Below, one piece after another: positions 46,501-57,686 of a stretch of DNA of 64,000 bases. Below the pieces are notes generated by a model, which was not told where the DNA came from, did not search any database, and worked only from the letters and a program-made list of their open reading frames with translations. The DNA is taken from assembly GCA_028456385.1 (NCBI GenBank), contig JALNQF010000003.1:310001-374000 (forward strand), given 5' to 3'. Numbering within the stretch: the first letter of the stretch is position 1; each line of letters begins with the position of its first letter. The stretch is from Ophiosphaerella korrae. Taxonomy: Eukaryota > Ascomycota > Dothideomycetes > Pleosporales > Phaeosphaeriaceae. The position numbers and the translations under genes are program-made.

Positions 46501-46751
46501 GCCTTTCCCCAACCGGTTATGTTAGCCCTGAAGAATCGCCCGAACAACTCGAAAAAGAGTTCGAAGAACGACGGCAAGCGGCTAGTCGGCTCAGCAAGAG
46601 AGAAGGGCATGAGAAGGAAAAGCCTCGAAGAGAACCTAGGCGAAGAAGAGGCGGAGCAGCCAGCGTGGTGAAAACAGCAATTTGGGTGGGAGGTATATGT
46701 TACGTTATCGGTGTGGTGGAAGAAATTGCTAATGCTCCATTTAACGTCTGA
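43542..46751 (+). CDS. Large protein of unknown function, C-terminal membrane segment
   Basis: One exon, 1069 residues, ATG at 43542. I cannot assign a family. The first 110 residues look folded and basic (WIQTQHYARWRKRWQEDP, WEWVYKTFPKWILKE) and resemble an N-terminus of fungal proteins of unknown role, possibly mitochondrial. Residues roughly 120-450 are low-complexity, Ser/Gln/Lys-rich. A helical middle (near 450-650) follows. Residues about 880-970 form a second conserved-looking block (TNLPTHYTILVRDPHTDSIS, then LHQALSILESPARFIPF). The end is basic (KPRREPRRRRGG), followed by a hydrophobic segment, VVKTAIWVGGICYVIGVVEE, that could anchor the protein. Long intact frame without introns and even codon use make it a real gene. 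Its function stays unknown. Confidence 0.8.
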   Translation: MTWWRREPSLFSRSTICRAQRVACGYEATIRNRCFSRIPHKWARSREDGRREHPTNISHLEWIQTQHYARWRKRWQEDPYKMLFGASNDMLNGKGLNNWEWVYKTFPKWILKETDGDRQYHGEVRENHAQKNHPRKSETIKQHNETRKARESQFPQSSSRTTRFERGESSGIKSPSDLRRPRESKQISGEAKASSDILANEKSTFCDTSSTAQSVIFVPPAPVPTKDAPAIVEEVSDQASVSHTTPKNTKQKNDMLQNGSAVPEPTLQASSDVRECHNKNNAKWHTQQDAPINAKEPEPQGNAASSRSYSNIISQLPRNDIDFLTASDIRARMGTKRSKIPTDAQKKAKRKDLELAFANANQTTTIDEALEAKIMNDQHVRRIKHELQSEQAKQNITNTWSVQEPVPQALPNEARIESSIDRMKKWLETTGANFAKQFWQDPTEEADITNTRLFFDKAAHYLKKGQTTTQQISGDLGKDIPASKDLLKRLKSDEEMLDLSVNRLRQRATCKDAQELTPKKSRATDTLKTRLNETNDELEKAYEALREVANTESATNATGSFKRRLATASKVLHKNAQLLRMLIWSLQARLEDPQIDRNILLHYKVVADNLLSLRDTQMTLGRLVDRAMLVYGAVPNPVDEFGEKGKTSVPKIALGNTQPEHEACDEPFVRARLAADAHLINEIKSHCQAIQGLSDDRHSNTSRANKCAEPNEPDLLAQSRFRPFGPVLEKLSTEQITDLEAEKANEDKTRILCDQRLVTEVKKAYEDTFGIFAEGFSQAASKTKGTRANDDKDLGDIMSLDESSTAMALNSATQTGEAIQSKDVEISEAANSNTAPQPLSEAEVILSKDLTSSSAPALDSAVELPLPFTATSPVTNLPTHYTILVRDPHTDSISITASSTGPPRDVSPTIPLHQALSILESPARFIPFIAQGLEVVTAGKDILILRDALDLAGSTRPFQTIATPSTTSDDDLDIGRRSVNPIDGTTRLSPTGYVSPEESPEQLEKEFEERRQAASRLSKREGHEKEKPRREPRRRRGGAASVVKTAIWVGGICYVIGVVEEIANAPFNV

Positions 46752-47647
46752 AAGACTATTTGCATTGATTCTTTTTGAGGTGTTGGCGTTCTGATATGAA
46801 CTCCTTATACACATACGCCACTCTAGGGAAACATGGACTCGAAATGTATTTAGATTATGCTTTAGGTTATTTATTATCCAAGCTGTTGTAACGATACCTT
46901 ATGATTGAATTTGAAACAAACTGTAGTATGATAGCAAAGAATAATGCTAGTGTCTACTATGAAGTGGACTCTATTATCCCATGATGAGTCATTCTCATTC
47001 CTCAGATATTTTCTAGATTTTGTGTGAGACGAGGTGCGTTCTATTTACAGTCAAGACAGCTACCGTGCAGATGCAAACTAGTTCTGACCAGGGTATATCT
47101 ACTCGAATTTAGTTATTTCCAGACACCGAATTGACTCCCAGCTATCTTACCTCGTTCCATTTCTTTTAGTTATATTTGGCTATTTGAGATGTCATCGTCG
47201 GACAGTCGCGCTTTTTCAACGCCCGATGCCACTTCGGCACAAGGCGTAACCCTGTCGACCGCCCATAACCATCATTCATCGGAAGAAACACGAGCAACGG
47301 CGCACAAATTACAAGCAAGGAACATCCATGGTAACCCGGGTGTTCCGCAAGCCTCGTTGTTGTCAACATATCATGATGTAATCCACGTATCCCAAATAGG
47401 CGCGCAGAACGGATGTGGGGAACCGAGCATCACGCCAGGGACGAACGCTGATCGCGCATAAGATCAACGCGCTATGGTTGTGTAGCCTTGGAGTCTTGGA
47501 ATCTGGGAGGCGCTACCAGTTTCCAAAGTTCCGGCGTTCATGTTCTGAAGCTTTTATTGCGATCGAAGCGCTGACTTTTGGTTGTGTCACACACATTTTT
47601 CGGACATCTCGCATTGATTTTTGAGGCAAATATCCACCGACATAAGC
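46752..47647. other. Intergenic between large protein and DUF1772 gene
   Basis: 896 bases, AT-rich at first. A frame at 47189-47461 shows no relatives. Nothing supported. Confidence 0.55.
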
Positions 47648-48220
47648 ATGTCAAACAACATTATTGTAAAGATTGTCGCCGGCACCTGCGTAACCTTTTC
47701 GTTTATCCTGGCCGGTAGGTTGCTTGCAATCGCCACAGAAGAGCGAAGCTTATCAATCTTAGGAAATGCCATTACTCAATCTTACATGACCGTGCCAGCG
47801 CTTCTGGTCGATTTCCCACCACCAGGCTCGCCCGAGCACGCTGCACGAGCGAAACTCCTTGGCCGACAATGGCCTCTTTGCTGGACGGTTGGCAACCAAT
47901 TCTTCCGCCCAATCTCGTCCTTGGGTTTTCTCGGCTATGCGTACGCAGGCTACTCGGTGTTCCGAGAGGGCGCTCTTGCACGCAGCGACTGGAAATTATT
48001 TGGCGTGGCAGCAGTGATGCATCTGACGACTATTCTGCACTCGGCGCTCAACATGCAGCCCCTGAATAACAAACTGGAAGGACTTGCAGAACGAGCAAGT
48101 CAGAAAGAGTTGACAGAGGCGGAAAATATTGCAAGAAGGTGGGGAAGTTGGAACAGGGTGAGGTTGGTTACCCCAGTTGTTGCGGGAGGATTGGCGTTGT
48201 GGAACTTAGTTTCTTTGTGA
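47648..48220 (+). CDS. DUF1772 / anthrone-oxygenase-like membrane protein
   Basis: 190 residues, single exon. The frame opens at a TTG (47621). The ATG at 47648 gives MSNNIIVKIVAGTC and is preferred. It belongs to the DUF1772 family, whose best-studied fungal members oxidise anthrones to anthraquinones in polyketide pathways. Visible marks are the N-terminal membrane helix, the helix near FFRPISSLGFLGYAYAGYSV, the turn HSALNMQPLNNKLEGLAE and a final helix (RLVTPVVAGGLALWNL). Histidine and asparagine in the HSALNMQPLNN segment match the family core. The gene precedes an NmrA-like gene on the opposite strand, with FAD monooxygenase and P450 genes a few kilobases on. No polyketide synthase is in the window, so its pathway is open. 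Confidence 0.8.
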   Translation: MSNNIIVKIVAGTCVTFSFILAGRLLAIATEERSLSILGNAITQSYMTVPALLVDFPPPGSPEHAARAKLLGRQWPLCWTVGNQFFRPISSLGFLGYAYAGYSVFREGALARSDWKLFGVAAVMHLTTILHSALNMQPLNNKLEGLAERASQKELTEAENIARRWGSWNRVRLVTPVVAGGLALWNLVSL

Positions 48221-48401
48221 ACGATCAAGATCAATATGGAGCGCGTAAGCTTCGTGCAGTACTTTGAAGATTCCAACCGATATGAATCATTGACTACGAG
48301 AATTACAGTTATCGCCTCAAATATGAGTCAAAATGATAGTTGCCATAAATCAATTGAGCTGTCGAAAAACTACAACGAAGAGGCTGATAAAACAAGAGAA
48401 T

Positions 48402-49367
48402 TTATTTCGCAATGACTTGAGACTTCCATCCACTGCGCTCAGCTAGCCATGTCTCAAAGTCGCACAGCTTTGGCTCCTCCCTTTTCAATTCGTCAATATC
48501 AACTCCGTATCCTTCATTTGCGAACCATGTAATCATCAGATTCACCTCGGTAACCGCCCACTTGAGTGCTGACCCAAAAACGCCATATGTAGCTGGCACT
48601 GGACTACCAATTGTCCGCTGAAAACACTCACTCATCTCATCCATGGTCAAATCGCTGCCCGCGAGGCCTTCGGCGCGAGCGTTCCACTTTTCGTTCTCTG
48701 TAAAGGCTTTTGCGCCGAAGATGCCGATATCTTCGACGGACACCCATTGTAAAGACTTGCCCCGCAGAGTATCTCGGAGAGCAGCAAGAAACACCCTGGA
48801 AGGGAAGCCAGGCATTAAATTATCCATGAAAGCAACCGGCCGGAGTATCGTCCAGCCCATGATTTCCCCCTTGCTGCCTGCTTTCTCCAGGAGGTGCTTT
48901 TCGATTTCGTACTTGGTCTGGAAATGTGGAATTGGTGTTTTGTTCTCGAAACTCTTTTGGTTGCCGCCTCTGTCAACAGAGGAATAGACAAAGTGCGTTA
49001 CTCCTTCCTTGACAGATTCGTCAATAAGGGAAGTGCCCTGCTTGACCTCTTTTTCGATGCTTGTTCCTGGGCCAATGGAGACTTGAACAGAGTACACGCC
49101 CCATATCTTCTCTTCCTTCCCAGCCTCTTTCAAAGAAGCTTTCGCAGATGCAAACAAAGCCGAGATATCATCAAGATTACCCTGGACTAGTATGACATTT
49201 GGGTAGGTTCCCTTGATGCGTAGAGCTGATATTGACTTGGTGTCGCGAGTGATGGCAAGGATGGTGAATTGTGAGTTTTCAGGGTGTGAAGCCAAACACT
49301 TGAGTACAGAGCCACCTTGTTTTCCTGTAGCACCGCAAACCAATATGGCTTTCGTCGTGGCGGCCAT
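48402..49367 (-). CDS. NmrA-like NAD(P)-binding protein
   Basis: 321 residues, one exon, start ATG at 49367. It is an atypical short-chain dehydrogenase (NmrA/HSCARG group): either an NAD(P)-sensing regulator or a reductase. The nucleotide-binding motif G-x-x-G-x-x-G is visible at GATGKQGGSVLKCL (about residues 12-25). A hallmark of the group is THFVYSSVDRGG further in, then HFQTKYEIEKHLL and the proline-bearing ILRPVAFMDNL. The catalytic Tyr-x-x-x-Lys of classical reductases is only weakly matched (TKYEIEK), so enzyme activity cannot be claimed. Convergent with the DUF1772 gene over 181 bases. Similar families occur together in anthraquinone-type clusters, which is circumstantial. Confidence 0.88.
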   Translation of the reverse strand: MAATTKAILVCGATGKQGGSVLKCLASHPENSQFTILAITRDTKSISALRIKGTYPNVILVQGNLDDISALFASAKASLKEAGKEEKIWGVYSVQVSIGPGTSIEKEVKQGTSLIDESVKEGVTHFVYSSVDRGGNQKSFENKTPIPHFQTKYEIEKHLLEKAGSKGEIMGWTILRPVAFMDNLMPGFPSRVFLAALRDTLRGKSLQWVSVEDIGIFGAKAFTENEKWNARAEGLAGSDLTMDEMSECFQRTIGSPVPATYGVFGSALKWAVTEVNLMITWFANEGYGVDIDELKREEPKLCDFETWLAERSGWKSQVIAK

Positions 49368-51722
49368 GGCGATGCTCGTTCAGGCCAAGCGTCTTAGGGT
49401 GATGCGGTTGCTGATGGACTTGGCGTTGCACAAAGCTTGATCTGCTTCTGTAAGCCTCCAAAATTTGAGTAGGGAATAACACAAGACTGAAAGTTGTGTA
49501 GACGTTATGGCACATAACTCATGATATGGGATAATTTATGAGTACGAATGTTGCACAGCATGGAACGTCACGGCTCCGCATATTGCGAGCACCACGGTCC
49601 ACGGAGAGTTTGGGCCTTTGTTGTGTCGATCATTGCACCAACTGGGCTCTAGCGTCGAAATATGCACCTGTGAGTGGTCATCGGGAAATAGGACCACCAA
49701 CAACGCGATATCGTGCAGATCTTCACACCTATCCGAATTTCAAAGTGCATGCACGATAGAGCAAAACGATATTCTTGTCCCCACTGCGATGTGCTTCTTG
49801 TAGGCGGTTGGTGCAGGTCTCGTTCCAAGAGTGCATCTGAATAGTGTCAATTGTTGGGGTCGAATAACACTGCTACTCCGCGGATGTTGTGTTCTCAACA
49901 TGATGTCATGCTGAGATAGTGTCCCTTGACTTCAAGTAAATACTTGTAGCTTGAGTGATCCCTGTATGCCTAGGTACTCAAAATAATCAAGACACGCTCC
50001 ATTGTGACCGAATTTAGACATGAGCGAGAAAATTTGTGTACATTTACTGATATCTTGTGATAATTCATTTAGTTATCAACTCAAGTTACCCGCGTGGCGA
50101 TTATACTCGGCATGGAAATGCATTGCATTGCTAACGATACAGCTTGCAAGCCGCGTGGAACTGACTTCTAGCCTGATTCTAGAAAGGCTACGTCGTCCCT
50201 AATGATTGCTTCACAGAATGGCGCCATGAAATGAGTATAAAAGCTGCACAAGCCACTCGACCTCGGGAGACGCTAATCGCATTGGTGTAGTATCTTCACA
50301 GCAAGACGTTAAAACCATTTGATGTTATTGTCTCGGGCAACAATCATAAATATGAAATATAAGGCATTGTAATGAGGGGACGGACAAGTATGGAATGCAA
50401 ATAGGGAGTTGTAACGCGGATTTTGGCATCGCAACTCTCCGCAGAATAAAACTATTGTAAGAAATTCAAAGTGGGCTGATTAATTTTTCAATTTTCATAC
50501 ACATAAAATGCCCAACCAAACTTCGATAGAGCTCATACGCACAGTCACATGCTCTCCAACTCACCATCAAAATACAAGTGAACAGTTATGAACATCATCT
50601 TATCAGCCCAAATCACCACATTTTTTCTTAGCCTCATTACTAATATATCTTTATTGGAAATCTCTGGTTCGCTCTTCTTATGAGAGTTGATGAGATGCAC
50701 TCACCTCGCCCTTTCTTGTCCCACCTTGCCAGCACCTCACCTCGCAACCACATCCCAAATTAATCAGTCTCATTCTCTACCAATGGCAGTGGTATGCCTA
50801 TCGTTCCGAATACAATCTCATCTCATCTAATATCAGTACAACCTGGCATGCAGTAGCACGTTTCGACAACGTCATGAACATTGATTAGAGTACAACAACC
50901 CTGCAGCATGGATATGGCTACTGCGTCGTCCTTCGGTTCGGAAAACATTTTGGAGAGCCGTAGGACGATGGGCTGAATTAGTGGTTGCATCTTCATGTGA
51001 AGGTAAACGCGGCGAGGATAAAGGTGTCATCGAGTCGGCGAAAGGGGCTAGGTAATACCAAAACGCGTCATGTTAGAGTTATAGAACGGTTAAGCATTCA
51101 GGGGAATTGTATATGAGAGTGTTGTTATACAGCGTGCGCTGTGCATGTTGAGATGTAGTTTTACTGTCGTAACTTCGAAGATTCCAAGGTTCTGTTGTGC
51201 ACTCCTCGTGTGGAGAATAACAAGATGCACAGCCTGCGGCAATATCCGTTACGCAATATTTGCCCGAGAAAAGGCCAAGCCGAATAAGGTGTTCCAGGAT
51301 CCATTTTCGGGTGGAAGTATTTGCTGATGTCGGGGTTATCAAGCCAATCAGCAAGATAGAAATAGGTAGCTGTCGTTAGCAAACAACGTCTCACTATCTT
51401 GCTCATATCTCCAGCCACGGAGAACTGTTGTTGCAAACTGTCCGATGAAACATATATTGATGCAGTAACACGTTCCGAGCCAGGGCCTAGCATGGACAAC
51501 GATGTTACGCCCTACTGCATGCACCACCAGTGTGACGCCCCGCAGCAAATCAGCGCTATAGCCTCATATGTTAGACTAACTTCAGTGTTAATTCATGGCC
51601 GATGTCGGGAAGGTTTAACGGCGTGTATTGTAAAATTTATAACATTGAACATTTCGAACGAGATTATCTCACAACCTAAGTGACACATATGTTCCCCAAA
51701 ATGCTAAGCTGGATACGGCACA
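49368..51722. other. 2.4 kb intergenic, AT-rich
   Basis: Between the 5' end of the NmrA-like gene and the 3' end of the FAD monooxygenase gene. I could not read a convincing gene on either strand. The short frames (51079-51499 region) do not resemble families. No repeats of note. Confidence 0.5.
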
Positions 51723-53415
51723 TCACTCCCAGTCTCCAGCGCCCAGGTTGATCGGCCTACCAGCGCGCATGTCCTCCATGATATCTTCAATACCCCAAGG
51801 CTCATATTTGTAGCCTTTAGGATAGTTTGGCTCAAAAGCTTCCTCATCCTTCATGTCGATTCCTTTTTGCAAGTTCTCTGCGCTTTTTGCGTAGTTTTCG
51901 TACGCATAGGCCTCAGGGTCGTGCGACCATACCCACTTGGGGAGTTTGGGGGCTGCGCGTCGTGGATCAAGCTTGACTTTGTCCCAGTCAGTGTCTTGGA
52001 GAAGCTCAGCGTTGGAAAAGCCCAGCCGTTGAGCGCAAGCATTGCGGATAAAGCTATGATATATGAGCAATCTTCGTTTGCACTTGCAAAGGAGAGAACT
52101 GACCGGAATCGAATGTGCACCCGTACAGATTGGGAAACGTTCTCTTTTCCACCAATCTGTAGGCACGAGGCAATTGATATCGCATCCTCGATAGCTTGAG
52201 TAGCGCCGTTGCCAGATGCAGGTAAGTACGAATGTGCTGCGTCTCCAATCTGAATCACACGTGCGCCAGGAGATGTCCAGCTAGGCTGAGGGTTTCGCCA
52301 AAGGAGTTCAAAGTTGACGATGGTGTTTGGCGGTGTAACTTCAACAAGTTCCTTGACGATGGGCGCCCACTTGATCTTCTCCATTCCAGGCATAGTATCC
52401 ATACCCTGCAAAACCTCTTCCTTTTCGATGGTATGATTCCAGCTTTCCATCTCCGTACCGGTGACCTGATAGTATCAGTTTCTTGCATCAACTCTATGCT
52501 AGGATACTTACGTCGTGATTCATGATCCAAACCATCACATCCTCGCGAGTCAACGTCAAAGCATATGTAGAGGGGCTGTAGGTTTCAGTGTCCAGTTGCT
52601 GTTAGAGAAGCGCATCTATGACTCACCCTAACCATGTCCGCACAATTGGCTCGTTCCCAGGCATCATCTTGAAAGCTTCCTTCACCCGGGGATTCTTGTC
52701 TAATTCTTCAATCGGGAAGGCGGCGCGCCACATGGCTCTTCCAGAGGGCCTTGCACGGACTTGACCGCCTACAAGCTTTTGGCTCTTTGATCCAACGCCA
52801 TCAGCCGCAATTACAACATCCGCGGAGTACCGCTTTCCATCGTCTGTGACGCAGCCACCCTTGCCAAGTTTCTCATCTTCGAAGTAATCAACAATCTTGC
52901 AATTAAACTCGACAGAAACACCGAGCCTCTCAACTGCGTTCACAAACATTTTGTAAACAAGTGGGCGCATCTGAAACTCGCCTGGTGGCGTATCGGGGTC
53001 CAGTCCTTGAGCGCGTAGACGATCCGCAACTTTTAGTGGTTTGATAACAACTTCGCCGGAGTGTTTGAACGTCTCGATCCAGGCATTATGAAGCGAGATC
53101 TCCTTGTACTCTTTGAGGAGTTCTGGCCAGTGCTTCAAGAAACGCGTTGCGCTTAATCCCATAAAGTACATATCACCTTGATCACACTATGAGTAAGACG
53201 CAATATGAAAATGATGTGATTTTCTTACCAGCTGTATTGATGTCCGCGTTTCTCTCCAGAACTCGAACTTTATGGCCTTTGCGTGTACACTCAAGCGCCG
53301 CTACTAAACCTGCCAGACCGGTACCCACGATTAGGACATCGATTCCAGTGGCTTCGTACGATCCAATTGGCTTCGACTCCATTGTGGAGTCGCGAGAAGT
53401 AAGCGCATATGGCAT
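51723..53415 (-). CDS. FAD-dependent monooxygenase (salicylate-hydroxylase-like)
   Basis: Aromatic-ring hydroxylase of the class A flavoprotein group, 497 residues. Five exons: 53415-53229, 53176-52627, 52575-52512, 52465-52104, 52053-51723. Phases agree. FAD-binding GxGxxG at 31-36 (VGTGLAGLVAALE), the middle DG motif in VVIAADGVGS, and GD motif IGDAAHSYLPASGNGATQAIEDA (Asp342, His345) are all present. Start: ATG 53415 (MPYALTS). An in-frame ATG 33 bases later is possible. No membrane segment. The tail after exon 5 (PKWVWSHDPEAYAYENY) is typical of fungal salicylate-hydroxylase-like enzymes. Divergent from P450 over 1.6 kb, consistent with a joint pathway, though this is only inference. Confidence 0.9.
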
Positions 53416-55020
53416 GATTGGATGGATTCTTTTGGTGTGTCCTGTCAAGTTAGGTTGTCAGAAATAATGTCAAATTTCCATGCGTCTCTTTCAACATCTT
53501 AAAAGCCGCTTCTTATATCTCGAATTAGGCTCCCCAACTATGGCCGTACCCGAAGACGTATGCATCGGACATCCAACTAGCCGGCATTTTGCAGGCTTCT
53601 GTTCCTGCGAGATATTCTGTCCAAATGATCGAACCACCATCCCAAGTCCACATGCAATGATGATTACACCCGGCGACTATTTGTTAGGTACGAAAAAAGA
53701 CTGAAGGTACTAATCCCCTTTACCGTTGTGCCAAGCCCACTTCACGTTCTTCATGACACTTACATGTCCTTCTTAGTAACACAAGTGTCCATTTTGAGAA
53801 TAGTGTATTACTCCTTCTTGGGGCATAATCTAGTACCCTGTTGCCTGCGAGTGTGGCTGATTGGTCTGAAATGTTCTCAGCATGCTGCAAACATGGAGAG
53901 CTGGCAAAAATATATTAGTGCACAGTGTACTCACCTCGAATCGCACTGATGGAGCGTGCACAGGGATGTCATTAGACTGTACAGATGATCCCAGCATTTC
54001 TAAATGCTAGGCTCGGCGAGATTTATCCTTCGTACTTCAGGAACATAAAATCAGGTGGTCACCTAGCTGGAACCCAGGAGCTGGAAGCAAACTGCTCGTG
54101 ATAATAAGCATCCAACAGTTCTTAGATCAACCATCTCGCGCGAATGATAATGGCAACATGGCCTAGTAATTCACTGATCGCGGAATAATATTTTATGCTC
54201 CTCGCTAAGACTTGAAGGTTCATGGTAGCAAACACCTTGGATTCGCTAGTAAACCTGACCAAGTCAATAGTCTACCGGTAATGGATATGCATGATTAGCG
54301 CCTTTACAAGGTAGAAGCAAGGGTTCGCTATCTTAGAAGTCTAGCGATTTCTTTGCTGATCCCGATGATGGTCCCAAGTCGGCCCTGACTGTCTGTTACA
54401 CCTCGACCCACTCATAATAGTCAGTATGTCATCGTCGGCGCCATTCACCACCGACATCCCATTTCCAAGCTGCTAGATCCTTGGTTGGGCGATCGCCAGT
54501 ACTTCGAGCTGCTCTGTTCATCAATAATCAAGCCATGGTTGGGCTTTCAGCCCGTTGCCTGAGATTTCTGACCAATATTCTAAGCCTATATGAGGTAGTA
54601 TTACGAATACGCTGGCCAAGGTGCAAGCTTCGTAATGTACTGGGATGTTTCATTGCGCCAACGGGCTGGCTCACATGTTCATGGATTAATGAATTGGGGA
54701 GCCGGAAAAGACTGGCAGGTGCTGGGATAGTCTCATGCGGTATGTATATGCTGTCCGCGGTTGTGTCTCCCAAATGATTATCGTACTCTTCACAGTGTTT
54801 CTGGTCGACTTTATCCTAGTCGTGCTACCTCATTGACAATAGCGAGACGGTTTCGAAACGAGTCTTTGGTCGGCTGCTCTCAGCGCTCTAGCACTCTTGG
54901 TCTCCAGCATCAGGTGAACTTTGGTGTCCTTCCTATCACGTGGGTGCGGCTAGGACATCTCCACCAAGGCATCTCCTAGGTCCTGTCCCACTCTGAAAAG
55001 TTGGTTATATCTTTTTCAAA
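53416..55020. other. Divergent region between FAD monooxygenase and P450 genes
   Basis: 1.6 kb between two outward-facing genes. A plus-strand frame at 54481-54777 lacks relatives. Probably holds shared promoter elements. No regulator-binding motif could be confirmed by eye. Confidence 0.5.
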
Positions 55021-56747
55021 ATGCATCCTCTCACAGCCGGCGCATTCGGAGTCGCTGTGGTAGGCTTTGTCGTCTATGCCTTCCTCAGCGCGGTAAACAG
55101 ATACGACAAGAAGTATAACTGTCAAGGCCTTCCCGGCCCGGCACTTATACCATGGGTAGGCCGCATTCATGATCTCCCAATCAACTTCATGTGGTTGAAG
55201 TTCAAAGAATGGGCCGACATACATGGACCAATCTACTGGACAAAAATGTTGGGTACCAACTTTGTCGTGATATCCGACGAGAGGATAGCAGAAGAGATGT
55301 TGGTGAAGAAGGCCAAGATGTATTCCGACCGTCCTCAAATCAAGAGCTTATTCGATGCGAAGAGCACATATGGGTCAATGGAATATCTGCCCTTGATGGG
55401 TAAAAATCGTACGTATCTCGCGTAGGTCACTCGCACTTCGCTGATCCCTTCGTAGAGTACTGGGCCCGCCAACGCAAATTCACTCATTCATACCTGATGG
55501 AAGGAACCAATAACCAATACTGGGGTATCATGGAGTATGAGGCGAAGAGATGGATGGCCCGGCTGGTTGAAAATCCCAATGACTTTGCATTCTCCCTTGA
55601 GGACATGTGCTCAAAGGTTATGTCTAAGCTGACCTGGGACGACGAAACCCTCAGTATTCCTCTCACTCCAAGCGCCTGGGGCCTCTTGACCCAAATGTCG
55701 CCAGCAGGGCCGATTACCAACGTGCTCACGCCGCTATGGGACTGGCTCCCAGAGTCCATCAATCCATGGAAGATCCAGGAGCGCAAGCGTCATGATACTC
55801 AGCAAGCTTTTTTCATGGAAAATTTGCTCAGGACTCGCAAGTTGATGGAAAAGGGCAAGCAGCGAGCTTGCTATACTAGAAAATATCTGGAGACCGCCGA
55901 GAAGACAAACATCTCAGGCGACTATGAGGCTTCTTGCGTACTCGGTATGCTGGCTCTTGTTGGAATTTTTACCGTCGCTGGTCCATTATATTACTTTTTA
56001 ATCGCCATGGTGCATCACCCTGAGTGGCAGCGCAAATGCCAGGATGAGATCGACCGTGTTTGTCAAGGCCATTCTCCAAAGATTTCTGATATGCCAAACC
56101 TTCCCATTCTGCGCGCGTGCATCAAGGAAACGATGAGATGGAAACCAACAGTGCCAACTGGTAAGTTATTACTTTTTCCTTCTAAATACAATCTAGGCTG
56201 ACTTGATGTAGGAGTCGCACATGAAGCTGAAGAGGACGATTGGTTCAAAGGATACTTTATCCCAAAAGGCACTCGTATCCTTCCCCTCGACTGGGCATTC
56301 GTCCGAAATCCTGTCAAGTACCCTGACCCAGACTCTTACCGACCCGAAAGATGGCTTGAGACTGGGTGGCCGACTTTCCAGGAACCCCTTACAAAATACC
56401 CAACGATCGTAGGGTTCTCCTCGTTCGGATGGGGTCAGCGTCAGTGCCTGGGCATGTCTGTCACCCGTGACGAGACTGTCGTTGGGTGTGGTGCTCTAAT
56501 GTGGGCATTCAATCTAAAGAGAAAAATAAACTCAGTGACCAATAGAGAGATCGAAGTGCCAACGGAGAAGTCGAACTCGCTTCTTATCATCAAGCCTGAT
56601 CCGTTCGAGATGGCATTCGAGCCAAGAAGTGCTGCCCGGCGAGCTGAGGTGCTTGAGCAATGGAGGGTTGCAGAGGCAGCTGATCGCGAAGAGAGAAATG
56701 CGTTCTTACGACAGGCAGAAGCGAAGGAGGTGGTTGTGCAGCCATAG
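55021..56747 (+). CDS. Cytochrome P450 monooxygenase
   Basis: Microsomal heme-thiolate monooxygenase of 542 residues. Exons: 55021-55408, 55456-56160, 56212-56747. An N-terminal anchor helix (GAFGVAVVGFVVYAFLSAV) is followed by GLPGPALIPWVG, the proline-rich hinge. The ExxR pair is Glu354-x-x-Arg357 (KETMRW), and the PERF-like motif is YRPERWLE. The heme loop is FGWGQRQCLG with axial Cys442. The I-helix region (GMLALVGIFTVAGPL) lacks the usual AGxDT pattern, and the A-G is followed by Pro. The general layout resembles the OrdA/O-methylsterigmatocystin oxidoreductase-like fungal P450s. The C-terminal 60 residues are charged and longer than usual. Expected partner is P450 reductase. Substrate unknown. 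Probably co-regulated with the FAD monooxygenase gene across the divergent region. Confidence 0.93.
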
Positions 56748-57686
56748 GAGATGAACCTTGCTTGTCGGGCGATAGGCAGTGACGGTAGATTCGTAACGAG
56801 GCCTAGCGCTCCTCGGCGTTTGCTCTTATCCATAGATATCAAGTCATTTTTGAAGTTTTTAAATGTTCCTTCAACAGGAGGCAGAGTTCATTTCAGGGTG
56901 GTCTGTTGCCAAGGATAAATGTTTATAGTCGGTCCTTCGAAATAGATCCCTTTCCGTATCAGGGTCCAAAAAATACGTGGTTGAGTGCATATAGAGCTGT
57001 TCATCAACAAAGTTTCCGTGACGAAAAGAAGTTTGAGTACTCTATGTAGAAGAGGGGAAAGGAGCTCGGCTTCAGCTGATCGGAAGTGGGTGCGCATTCG
57101 ATGCGCCATGCTGTAAAAGGACTAGTGAATTTCCAGTTCCATCCGCCTTCACAGCTTTTGCTTTTCGAATACGAGGGCGCCGTAGCAGTTATGCAGATCC
57201 GCCAGCTCATACTGTGTACATTTATGAGAACCAATTGATATAAAGCCATGCACACAGGGAGCCTCTTTGTTGACTGGAAGGCGGGTAATGGGCCCAACGA
57301 AATAGCATCAAAGCTCTGACCAGTGTATTTGAAATTGTCTCCAAGAACTTTCAATACGGCACGTTTATTCTCATGCTTTACAACTAACAACCTCCACAAT
57401 ATGCTTTCCTCTGCATGTCTACCGGTAGCAATTGGAGCGAGTGATTCTCCCACGTTTCTCCGAAGCCACCCGATGGCGTAATCAAATGCCCCTCACTGCC
57501 CCGCCTTGACATAATTGGCCAGTGCCAGGGAGCAAGCAGGAAGTAGCTATTGAAGGAAGCGGCGTTAGAATTGAGCTTGCCCCGCCATTAGACTCGTTTT
57601 TAAGCCTTGCTGCTTGCCCCTCCTTCTTCAACTTTGTTCTTCAACAACACCATCCAACCACCCTTCACATACCCAATTCCATCAAA
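56748..57686. other. Intergenic before cyclophilin
   Basis: 939 bases between two plus-strand genes. Minus-strand frames (57004-57453) show no relatives. The last 80 bases are C-rich, typical of a highly expressed fungal promoter and 5' leader. Confidence 0.55.

Noticed and set aside
54481..54777. Plus-strand 98-codon frame between monooxygenase and P450
   Set aside because: No recognisable motif or splice context.
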